Assembly (NCBI GenBank): GCA_050288085.1
Contig: JBNKDD010000031.1
Coordinates: forward strand, 1 to 32,072
Reading direction: 5' to 3'
DNA: 32,072 bases
DNA from: JBNKDD01 sp050288085
GTDB taxonomy: Bacteria > Chloroflexota > Anaerolineae > Aggregatilineales > UBA3940
Each line of letters opens with the position of its first letter. The first letter of the stretch is position 1. Shown piece by piece: positions 14,592 through 22,048 of the stretch. Under the pieces are notes generated by a model that was not told where the DNA came from, made no database searches, and was given only the letters and a program-made list of their open reading frames with translations. The translations under genes and the position numbers were made by a program.

Positions 14592-14623
14592 GTGTTGTAT
14601 AGGGAGCTATCTCGATTTGCCTA

Positions 14624-17600
14624 TCAAACATCGCCACACAATGCCCGGTGGAATGTCGCGCCTATATGGTGAGGGGCCAGCGCCAGCACTTTCTCAAAGT
14701 GATCATTTGCCTCACTGAACCGGCCCAGCCCTAAGCAGCCCAGCCCCATCATGAAGTGGCAGTGAATCCGGTTGCGCCGATCAAGGTCCTCGTCGAAGAC
14801 CAGAAAATCAGGCAGCGATACGGCGAAGTAGTCCATACCGATCTGATCGCTCAGATGGGTCTGACCGTAGTCTACCAGCTTGTGGAATATCTCTTCTGCC
14901 TGTTCTTCCTGGCCCGATTCTTTGAAGGCCATCCCCTGGTAGAAGATCATTTCAGGCGGCTGGTCATTGTAGTACAGCGGTGACACCGGCTCCATTGATC
15001 CAGCCGATGCCTGCTGATAATAACGTTCTGCTTCCTGCTGCTGTCCGGCGGCTTGTCCCAGGTAGTAATAAATGTGATTTTCATGGGCGATAGCTAGCTT
15101 ACCCTCGCCCAGATTTTCAGGGTAACTCAGCGCCTTCTTCAGATAGGGGATCGCTTCATCCGGCTTGCCCTGGTGCAGCAGGTTTTGGGCAATGGCTACC
15201 AGGCTGATCACATATTGCCCGGTGACTTTACCTTCTCCACCTTCCCAGGGATGGAAGATCCTGCCCTCCAAAATGTCCAGGGCTTCCTGATGTCGTCCCA
15301 GCAGATTGAGCAGGTGTACGCGTTCAATGGTTAGATCGTCACGCTGATCGACTAACTCCAGGTGCGCTTCTAAAAACTGCAAACGCTCTACCGGGTCTTT
15401 AACAGCCTTCTTATATAACTGATCCAGTTCGAAGAGCACACGGGCATCAGTTGTGTCCAGGTCAAATGCCCGCTCATACAACCGGGTGCCTTCATTTAGA
15501 TCACATCGCTTGTTGACATAGGCCAGACCGAGATTACGGGCGGTGGTCGCATAGCCGGGGTCGAGTTGAAAGGCACGTTCCCAGGCCGCAATTGCCTCAT
15601 CATACTGCCGGTGTGCATACCAGAAATTGCCCAGATAGTAAGATGCGCGGGGATCGGTGGGGTTCAGATCGATGGCTGCTTGCAGTGCCAACACCGATTC
15701 CAGCCGGTTGGGGAAGCAGTAATCAGGAGACATTTTTCCGGCTTCCTCGAAGTGAGATCGGGCGGCTGCTTCATCCCCTTCCTGAAGACAATACCAACCC
15801 AGATAATACCGGATCATCGGATCAGTTTGGGGCGATTCTTCTAGCAGTTGTTTAGCTTCTGTAAACAACCCGGCCCAGGCGTAATCCAGCGAAATCTCGA
15901 TATAGTTGTGAACGTGATCCCTGAACAGGCGTTGGTAGGTGGTGTCATCCTTTATAAGGAAAAGCTCATAGTGCAGCCCCAGGTTCAGCCTGTCGAGTGC
16001 CAGCCCTTGAACGGCTGTGTCTAGTGCCTGCTGCTCGTGTCCCAACCGCCGCAGTAGTGCCACCATCAGATGCTTTGCTCGATGGTTGCGTCCATTGGTT
16101 GCCAGGGATTCGGAGGTAAGTTCCAGCGCCTCTTCCATCCGCCCGGCGTAGGATGCCAACCGCGCCAGCTCGAAATAGGCAGCGCTCTGCCACGCCGCAT
16201 TCCAGGTGGCTTTGTATAGGGCATCGAATGCCTCATCACGTCGGCCTGATAGGATTAAAGCCAGACCCAGATTATAAAAAGGCTCACCATCATACGGGTT
16301 TGGATTCCGACGGGTCAGGCTTTCTATCGCTTTTCGGAAGTATCCTTCAGCCTGTTCAAACTGCCCTCTGCGATACGACAGCAGCCCCATAGCGTTATTA
16401 GACCGGCTGTCCAGCGGATCGCGTTTCAGCGCTTCCAGGTAATACGGTTCGGGTTCGTAGGTTGCGTGCCGGTATTGCTCCAGGTGAAGGCCGTTTAGAA
16501 ACAGCGCTTCATTAGAGTCGATCTCCTGTGGAGGTTTTGCGGCCTGGGCGGGGGATGGAATGTCGGGTTTTTCATCCGGCAGGGGGGTGTAGGCCAGCAG
16601 TTCTCGGTCACCATCAAACACACGCAAGGTTATTTCGTGTAGTGAGCATTGCTCTTCCAGTTGAATATCTTCTATGAAAGCCGTCTCGGGATCGAGATCG
16701 AGTTGGCGTTCGAACAGGATGTCGCCGTTGACCTCCAGCAATACCCGGACGTGCCGTCGGCAGGTCAAATATACGCCGATGCTGACAGTATTCCCATTTT
16801 TCTCCAGATTGACAGCAGCATCTTGCGACGCATTTTTCGGCGGGCCAATCAGCTTGTAGGGCATGAATATCTGGGTGAACGATTTTTCCTCTCCCGGTTG
16901 CAGCCAGGAGAAATCCGGCTGATTGTCCGTAAATGCGCCGCACATCAATTCAATGTAGGGGCCGTCTTCATCGGTGAGTTGGCGATCCCAGGCCCGCCCA
17001 AAATCTCCGTTGCCCCACGTCCACTGTTTCTTGCCGGGTACGAGATGATGATTCGCGACATGCAGCATCCCAGCCTGCACGCCATGATCATAACAGCCAA
17101 GAAAGTCATAATCGGAATGATAGGCCATGAAGGAGGTTGGCACCGAGATGTTCTTATAGCGGGAGATATCGGTTCCCGGCGAGTAGTCTACTTTATAATA
17201 TGTGCCGGTCGCGATGGGGAAACTGGAGACATCGCGCTTCCCGTGATCCATGACGGCATGGACATCCGGCGGGAAGACCGACTGGTAATTATCATTGACG
17301 CTTACTGCCGGGTTAGCCCACCACAAGAAAGTCTGGGGCACACTGGTGCGATTGAAGACCTGGACGCGAATCTCCAGGTAGGCCCGGTCAGGGTACAGGG
17401 TGAATCCGGCCAGGCTTTTAGTCCTGAACATCCGCTCGGTTTCGCCCATCCAGGCTGTTTTGCTGCCGTCATTGTTTTCCTGGATATCGTATTCAACCGG
17501 ATCAAAGGTGCTGGGGCGATGGTGCTGGGGCCAGTTAAACTCGATGCCGCCGGATATCCAGGGCCCGGTCAGGCCGACCAGGGCCGGTTTGATCACCCGA

Positions 17601-17890
17601 TTGTGATAGACAAAGTGATAGCCATTGGTTTTGTCGAGGGCCATCTGCACCCGGCCACCCAACTCAGGCAGCAGCATGATCTTCAGGTAGCGATTCTCAA
17701 GGAAGATGGCGGTATAAGTCTTATCTGCTTTGGTATCGGATACACTCTCGATGATGGGGTAGGGGTAAACGACACCGCTGCTGCCCTGATAGACACGCTT
17801 CTCAAGGAACATCGGATTTTTATTCGGCTGACCAACCCCATAGGTCGGGATTGCGACCTGCTCTACTTTCGCCAATACCTGATCATCCAT
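14624..17890 (-). CDS. DUF5107 domain / tetratricopeptide-repeat protein
   Basis: This large cytosolic protein (1088 residues, no signal peptide) has two parts. The first 340 or so residues, with LENRYLKIMLLPELGGRVQ, GIEFNWPQHH and FLWWANPA, match DUF5107, a beta-sandwich family resembling galactose mutarotase and carbohydrate-active enzymes. From about residue 460 to the end run many TPR units, such as YFRKAIESL, YYLGNFWYAHRQYDEAIAAWERAFQLDPG and ANDHFEKVLALAPHH. The biochemical role of such proteins is not established to my knowledge; a sugar-binding or sugar-modifying scaffold is likely. AGGAGG lies eight bases before the ATG. It is divergent from the AraC regulator and has its own terminator, so it is a separate unit from the shell operon. 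Confidence 0.88.
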   Translation of the reverse strand: MDDQVLAKVEQVAIPTYGVGQPNKNPMFLEKRVYQGSSGVVYPYPIIESVSDTKADKTYTAIFLENRYLKIMLLPELGGRVQMALDKTNGYHFVYHNRVIKPALVGLTGPWISGGIEFNWPQHHRPSTFDPVEYDIQENNDGSKTAWMGETERMFRTKSLAGFTLYPDRAYLEIRVQVFNRTSVPQTFLWWANPAVSVNDNYQSVFPPDVHAVMDHGKRDVSSFPIATGTYYKVDYSPGTDISRYKNISVPTSFMAYHSDYDFLGCYDHGVQAGMLHVANHHLVPGKKQWTWGNGDFGRAWDRQLTDEDGPYIELMCGAFTDNQPDFSWLQPGEEKSFTQIFMPYKLIGPPKNASQDAAVNLEKNGNTVSIGVYLTCRRHVRVLLEVNGDILFERQLDLDPETAFIEDIQLEEQCSLHEITLRVFDGDRELLAYTPLPDEKPDIPSPAQAAKPPQEIDSNEALFLNGLHLEQYRHATYEPEPYYLEALKRDPLDSRSNNAMGLLSYRRGQFEQAEGYFRKAIESLTRRNPNPYDGEPFYNLGLALILSGRRDEAFDALYKATWNAAWQSAAYFELARLASYAGRMEEALELTSESLATNGRNHRAKHLMVALLRRLGHEQQALDTAVQGLALDRLNLGLHYELFLIKDDTTYQRLFRDHVHNYIEISLDYAWAGLFTEAKQLLEESPQTDPMIRYYLGWYCLQEGDEAAARSHFEEAGKMSPDYCFPNRLESVLALQAAIDLNPTDPRASYYLGNFWYAHRQYDEAIAAWERAFQLDPGYATTARNLGLAYVNKRCDLNEGTRLYERAFDLDTTDARVLFELDQLYKKAVKDPVERLQFLEAHLELVDQRDDLTIERVHLLNLLGRHQEALDILEGRIFHPWEGGEGKVTGQYVISLVAIAQNLLHQGKPDEAIPYLKKALSYPENLGEGKLAIAHENHIYYYLGQAAGQQQEAERYYQQASAGSMEPVSPLYYNDQPPEMIFYQGMAFKESGQEEQAEEIFHKLVDYGQTHLSDQIGMDYFAVSLPDFLVFDEDLDRRNRIHCHFMMGLGCLGLGRFSEANDHFEKVLALAPHHIGATFHRALCGDV

Positions 17891-17964
17891 CTCAACATCC
17901 TCCTTTGAACACTTTCTTGCAATCTATCAAACCGCCGCGTGTAAATCCATAAACAAAACAACGA

Positions 17965-17970
17965 TATAAT
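17965..17970 (+). promoter_or_regulatory. TATAAT box upstream of the AraC-type regulator
   Basis: A perfect -10 hexamer lies in the 145-base divergent region, about 65 bases before the regulator start. No good -35 hexamer is found at 16 to 18 bases, so the promoter may be activator-dependent or autoregulated. Confidence 0.4.
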
Positions 17971-18035
17971 GGACAATATGCTCATATCACACAGCGGAGC
18001 TAATCAGGTGAGGATGGAGTAGGGGGGTGGCATCT

Positions 18036-18914
18036 ATGAAAAAGCGAGAGGGATTTAAAGGGCAAATCCAACATGTGATCCCGCGCCCTATCCTGCGGGA
18101 GCTGGCTCACCATGTCCTGCTCTACCAGCTAGTCGCAACTGATATCGGTTGGTATCCACAGGCAGAATATCATTACCGCGAACGGCCAGCCGGAGCGCCT
18201 GAACATATCCTGATGCTCTGTGTTGATGGCGTTGGCTGGTGTGAGGTCGATGGCCGGTTGATTGATGTGAGTGTCAATCAGGCCGTCCTGATACCACGGG
18301 ATACACCACATCGCTATGGCGCTGATCAATCGTCGCCCTGGTCAATCCACTGGGTACACATGATCGGCCCGGCAGCGGATTATTTTGCCCATCTGCTCCC
18401 TGACGATATCTATGTGATGGACGTCGCGCCGGAAACGGTCACAGTGTTGGAGGGCCTTTTCCATGAATGTTATCAGGCTTTTGTAGGCAGCTTCGCGTGG
18501 CAGCGGATGGCGCATGTGACGCAAACGCTCCACTACTTATTAGGGAATTTGTTTTTCAGCAACCCGTCCTTCTCTCCTGTGCTGAGAAGCAGCCAGACTC
18601 AAAACCTCGATAAAACCCTGGACTATATGAGCCACAACCTGGACCAATCGCTTTCACTGCAAGACCTGGCCGATCATGCCAACTTATCCAAATCGCACTT
18701 TGCCCGTTGTTTTAAAGAGCAAACCGGCTTTTCCCCGATTGACTACTTCATTCACCTCAAGATTCAACATGCTGCCATGCTGCTTACCTTTACGGATAAG
18801 ACCGTCCGCGAGATCGGTGCTGAGGTTGGTTTTGATGACCCATATTACTTCTCTCGCACGTTCAAAAAGATATTAGGGCTTTCACCGGCACACTTCCGCC
18901 AGCACCCTGGTTAA
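18036..18914 (+). CDS. AraC-family transcriptional regulator
   Basis: This is a plus-strand gene. The N-terminal part is an AraC-type cupin (about residues 25-110, with EHILMLCVDGVGWCEVDG and IPRDTPHRYG). The C-terminal 100 residues hold two helix-turn-helix units: SLQDLADHANLSKSHFARCFK and VREIGAEVGFDDPYYFSRTFK. I chose the ATG at 18036, with AGGGGGG about nine bases upstream; a GTG at 18027 is the alternative. The cupin probably binds a sugar. Its divergent arrangement suggests control of the DUF5107-TPR gene and possibly of the sugar operons beyond. Confidence 0.93.
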   Translation: MKKREGFKGQIQHVIPRPILRELAHHVLLYQLVATDIGWYPQAEYHYRERPAGAPEHILMLCVDGVGWCEVDGRLIDVSVNQAVLIPRDTPHRYGADQSSPWSIHWVHMIGPAADYFAHLLPDDIYVMDVAPETVTVLEGLFHECYQAFVGSFAWQRMAHVTQTLHYLLGNLFFSNPSFSPVLRSSQTQNLDKTLDYMSHNLDQSLSLQDLADHANLSKSHFARCFKEQTGFSPIDYFIHLKIQHAAMLLTFTDKTVREIGAEVGFDDPYYFSRTFKKILGLSPAHFRQHPG

Positions 18915-19390
18915 AATAATTGCAGTTTCTTTTGCTGCCCCCGTTTCATCCAGCACTTGCGGAGTGGAAAGCGTAAACTCATGGTCGGTTTTGGATAAAC
19001 AAGTTTGCTTACAAAGAGAAGTTTAACATCACCTTGTTCGGCGCTTTTTTCGCTCCTCGATCAAGACTTTAGCCTGGTGATGTCTATCTTGAACGCTTGA
19101 ACGGCTTAGGGTATATCGGGCTGCTGGCTGCAATGTTTGTTCCCGGTATTCCGATCTTCAAAACGCGCCGTAAACTTGCTGCCTATTTGATGATCGGTTT
19201 TGCATCGCTGACTTTTGTGCTGTTTTTCGTCGCGAACGGTTTCTCTTATTGGAACGCCGCCGCGATTATCTCCAAGCTGGCCGAGCTGCTGCTGGTGATT
19301 GCGACAGCTACTTATCTGCGCCGCCTGTAAATATCGTCCAATGACGACTATCTCAGGGTTCGTTACCAGACTTGAATCACAAAGTGACCT
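18915..19390. other. Mostly non-coding region after the AraC gene
   Basis: Apart from the doubtful small membrane ORF at 19097-19330, I find no gene. There is no clear terminator hairpin with a U-run for either the AraC gene or the convergent methyltransferase-like gene. The region could be gene remnant. Confidence 0.4.
19097..19330 (+). CDS. Small hypothetical membrane protein (doubtful, possible remnant)
   Basis: This 77-residue frame begins with TTG and has no ribosome site. The product would have two or three membrane helices, including LGYIGLLAAMFVPGIPIF, YLMIGFASLTFVLFFVANGF and an alanine/leucine-rich third segment. The hydrophobic pattern and basic loop residues look like real membrane protein sequence, and the frame is open upstream only to a stop at 19070. 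It may be a true small gene or the truncated end of a degraded one. Confidence 0.35.
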   Translation: MNGLGYIGLLAAMFVPGIPIFKTRRKLAAYLMIGFASLTFVLFFVANGFSYWNAAAIISKLAELLLVIATATYLRRL

Positions 19391-20017
19391 TTAGCGTACA
19401 AGCACCTTTTGGAAAAGGTAATAATCCGCATTCTGAGTATATTCCACATGTGTACTCTGAGACCGCATGCGTGCTCTATCCTTTTTAGGAATGAAATAGT
19501 CGTCCAGATCTGTCTCAGTGATCCGGCAAACCTTATCTCTGTGATGCATGACCGCTATCAGCTTGTAATCACGACAACGAGCGGCCTCGCCAGCATCATC
19601 ATGATGGTTGTTGCTTAACAAAATGCCACCAGGCTTGAGATACATCTGGCACGCTTGAGAGATTCCTCCGGCATACAGCGAAATCAGCATATCGAACGAT
19701 CCTTCGCGTAAGAGGAGAGGCCTATGATAATCTTGTGCGATGAACCGGATAAAAGGGGACTGCTTATACTGTTTTCGACTGACAACAAAGTCTAAGATAC
19801 CCGTTGTATCTGCAAAAAATTCTTGAGCCAGTGAACTCTGATCCACATAGACAACATGTTGAAAAAAGAACGATGGGGTGACATGGATAGAACTCCCCGG
19901 ATATAAGACTGTTGCACTGTTCGCCCACTGCTGAACCGCCTTAAAAACCTCGCTCCTTTCGAAATTCACCTCCTCAAAATACTTCTTGTAGGTTACTGAG
20001 ATCTGATGTTTTGTCAT
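19391..20017 (-). CDS. Methyltransferase-like protein (degenerate class I SAM fold)
   Basis: This is a 208-residue cytosolic protein. The pattern ATVLYPGSSIHVTPSFFF, then VVYVDQS, FDMLISLYAGG and YLKPGGILLSNN follows the strand order of class I SAM methyltransferases: motif I is replaced by YPGSS, the acidic end of strand 2 is D in YVD, and the post-motif PGG is present. The glycine-rich SAM loop is atypical, so it may not methylate. It lies 43 bases after the glycosyltransferase gene, last in a three-gene operon. The assignment rests on fold pattern only. Confidence 0.6.
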   Translation of the reverse strand: MTKHQISVTYKKYFEEVNFERSEVFKAVQQWANSATVLYPGSSIHVTPSFFFQHVVYVDQSSLAQEFFADTTGILDFVVSRKQYKQSPFIRFIAQDYHRPLLLREGSFDMLISLYAGGISQACQMYLKPGGILLSNNHHDDAGEAARCRDYKLIAVMHHRDKVCRITETDLDDYFIPKKDRARMRSQSTHVEYTQNADYYLFQKVLVR

Positions 20018-20060
20018 CCGGTCACCATTTCAGTTTAGTGCGCGCCTCCAGGGTTTTCAT

Positions 20061-21152
20061 TTACTTCACAATCTGGCTACTCAGACAATTTCTAAGAAAG
20101 GACTCAATCTGAGCGGCGCTTTCGGCCCAGGTAGGATGGCTCTCAAAACGTGCCCGTGCCGCCAGGCTCATCGATAGATGCTGCCGGGGGTTTGACTGCA
20201 AGGTCTGGAGACAATCAGCGAGGGCTTTAGAGTCCCCCGGCGGGACAAGGAATCCATCCTGGCCGGGGGTGATAATCTCATGAGCGGCTCCGCCGGTAGA
20301 AGCAATAGCCGGTAATCCAAAAGCCATCCCTTCCAGGTAGACAATACCGAAGCCTTCATACTGAGAGGGAACGGCTAACACATCTGCCCCGGCAAGATAA
20401 TCCCTTAGCTGATCAGCCGGAAGCACCCCTGTCAGTGTTACCCGTTTCGCCAGCCCTGGCTCGCCGATCTGACGGCGGATCGACCGCGTGTACCCCGGAT
20501 CGGCCTCAGCATTCCCAATGATCGTCAGCTCGGCGGCTTGATCAGGCAGGTAGGCCAGCGCTTCGATCAGGGTATGCAGCCCTTTTCGCCCGATTAAACT
20601 CCCCACAAATACAACCTGGAACGGTCGATCCTGCTTTACCCGCTGCTCGATCTGTTCGACCGAAAGTCCCTCGAAACGGCTGCCGGATGGATAAGCCACC
20701 ACGCAGGGACGATCCTCTCCTGTGACCTGCTCAACAGATTGGCGGGTGGTCTGGCTGTTATAAATCCAGGCATCGACGGTTGATAGATAGCGGGTTTCAA
20801 CCGCGCGATACAGCGGGCGGAACAGATGGGGGTGCTGCTCGCTGATCCGCAGGTGGTGGACAATCGACACGAGCGGGCCATTAACGGCTGGCTTGATTCG
20901 CCGATTAAGCAGGAAAAGGGAAGGATGACACAATTCATCCTGAAGCAGCAGGTCGAGTTGTGCCGCTTCGATCTGATCAACCAGGGAGTGATTGATGTTC
21001 GCCGCTAACTGCCCGGCATATCGACGCCAGGGCAGCGAGAACAACTCAACCTCATGCCCGGCTTCGCGGAGATGTTCTACCAGGATACGGTCATATATGA
21101 AGCCGCCGGTCAGTAAGTCCAGCGACCCGTAGATCAACAGGCCAATTCGCAT
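20061..21152 (-). CDS. Glycosyltransferase family 4 protein
   Basis: This 363-residue protein has a GT-B architecture. The N-terminal domain includes SLDLLTGGFIYDRILVEHL. The C-terminal donor-binding domain has FVGSLIGRKGLHTLIEAL, LTGVLPADQLRDYLAGADVLAVPSQYEGFGIV and the E-x7-E motif with E266 and E274, typical of retaining GT4 enzymes. No signal peptide is seen, so it acts in the cytoplasm or at the inner membrane face. Its ATG overlaps the stop of the pterin-synthase-like gene by one base, indicating coupled translation. The acceptor may be a pterin or lipid; this is not shown. Confidence 0.93.
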   Translation of the reverse strand: MRIGLLIYGSLDLLTGGFIYDRILVEHLREAGHEVELFSLPWRRYAGQLAANINHSLVDQIEAAQLDLLLQDELCHPSLFLLNRRIKPAVNGPLVSIVHHLRISEQHPHLFRPLYRAVETRYLSTVDAWIYNSQTTRQSVEQVTGEDRPCVVAYPSGSRFEGLSVEQIEQRVKQDRPFQVVFVGSLIGRKGLHTLIEALAYLPDQAAELTIIGNAEADPGYTRSIRRQIGEPGLAKRVTLTGVLPADQLRDYLAGADVLAVPSQYEGFGIVYLEGMAFGLPAIASTGGAAHEIITPGQDGFLVPPGDSKALADCLQTLQSNPRQHLSMSLAARARFESHPTWAESAAQIESFLRNCLSSQIVK

Positions 21153-21529
21153 CAGCGGTTCAGTTCATAGGATGCCCAGGCGATATCATTCTCCCAGATC
21201 GTCAGCCCGATCTTCGAGATGTTCGGCGCATGGATCGCATCGCTGAGCTGTGTGCAGAGTATCCGCGAAAAATGCTCGATACTGGGATTCAATCCGGCGA
21301 AGGGTTCCAGGTCGTTGAGTGTCCGGTCACGGTAGGCAGCGATTGATTGATCGAGCCTTGCTTCTACATCGACGATATCGACCAGATAACCATGCTGGTC
21401 AAGTTCTTCGCCTTGCAGCCGCAGTTCGATCATGTAATGGTGGGAGTGCAGGTCGTTTTCCGGTCCCCAGTCTCCCCCGATAAGATAATGCTGGGCGATG
21501 AAATCACGTTTAACGGCCAGGGTATACAT
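21152..21529 (-). CDS. 6-pyruvoyl-tetrahydropterin synthase/QueD-family protein lacking apparent catalytic residues
   Basis: This 125-residue protein follows the PTPS/QueD pattern: F-x-A-x-H with H14, the LHSHHY zinc motif with H28 and H30, G-Y-L-V-D-I (48-52), PSIEHFS (82-88) and a C-terminal IWEN with E113. The catalytic cysteine normally found a few residues before the second histidine is absent (GDWGPENDLHSH). The usual L-D-H motif reads LNDLEPFAGLN, so the catalytic histidine is also missing. It may bind pterin without normal synthase activity or have a different reaction. It is co-transcribed with the GT4 and methyltransferase-like genes. Confidence 0.82.
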   Translation of the reverse strand: MYTLAVKRDFIAQHYLIGGDWGPENDLHSHHYMIELRLQGEELDQHGYLVDIVDVEARLDQSIAAYRDRTLNDLEPFAGLNPSIEHFSRILCTQLSDAIHAPNISKIGLTIWENDIAWASYELNR

Positions 21530-21560
21530 TGTTTCGCTCTCCTGATGGGTAATGGATTAG

Positions 21561-21590
21561 AGTGTATCGCGTGGGGAATGTGATATTCAA
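21561..21590 (-). promoter_or_regulatory. Possible sigma70-type promoter of the QueD-like operon
   Basis: On the minus strand, TTGAAT (21590-21585) and TACACT (21566-21561) are 18 bases apart, about 32 bases upstream of the start codon. The match to consensus is moderate, and position is the main support. Confidence 0.35.
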
Positions 21591-21649
21591 ACCGGCATTT
21601 GTATAAAATGGCGTCCGTCCCCTGGCAGCGGAAGCCCATATCGCCCGGT

Positions 21650-22048
21650 CTAATTCACATACCAGACTTTCTCACCGTTCCAGATTCGTTCAATTAACTG
21701 TGGGAACAAATGGGTATCAAGCGGCTTGGCGATGACCCCATCGAAGCCAGCATCGCGTAGTTGTTCGACTTCTTCATTCATAACACTGGCGGTGAGGGCA
21801 ATAACCGGTTTATCCGCATGGACAGGATCGGCTCTGAGCAGCCTGAGCATCTCAAAGCCGTCTAATGGTTTCATGTGAATATCCAACAGAAAAATATCCG
21901 GCACTTCTGGTAAAGCGTCTATTTGCTCCAGAAAGCTATCACTGTCTTCAAAAATATGATACGCCTCAACCTGCATGATCTTACCAAGTATCATGCCCAT
22001 CAATTTGCGGCTCAAAGCGTCATCTTCGACATAAAGGTAATTAGGCAT
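21650..22048 (-). CDS. Single-domain response regulator (CheY-like receiver)
   Basis: This is a 132-residue receiver domain with acidic residues E8, D9 and D10, phosphoacceptor D56 in FLLDIHM, T87 in ALTAS and K108 in AKPL. There is no output domain. Its start overlaps the end of the histidine kinase gene by eight bases, so the two are coupled. It may act as a phosphate relay or sink between the kinase and the DNA-binding regulator at 25605-26234. Confidence 0.93.
   Translation of the reverse strand: MPNYLYVEDDALSRKLMGMILGKIMQVEAYHIFEDSDSFLEQIDALPEVPDIFLLDIHMKPLDGFEMLRLLRADPVHADKPVIALTASVMNEEVEQLRDAGFDGVIAKPLDTHLFPQLIERIWNGEKVWYVN

Larger units (their letters stand above)
14306..14623. other. 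Intergenic region upstream of the shell operon
   Basis: These 318 A/T-rich bases separate the TPR gene, whose terminator is at 14564-14591, from the first gene of the microcompartment operon. They should hold the operon promoter on the minus strand. I see a candidate operator (listed separately) but no unambiguous -35/-10 pair and no coding frame with family resemblance. Confidence 0.6.

Noticed and set aside
16649..17908. 419-codon plus-strand open frame
   Set aside because: It lies fully antisense to the DUF5107 part of the large minus-strand gene, has no family resemblance, and arises from codon bias of the real gene.
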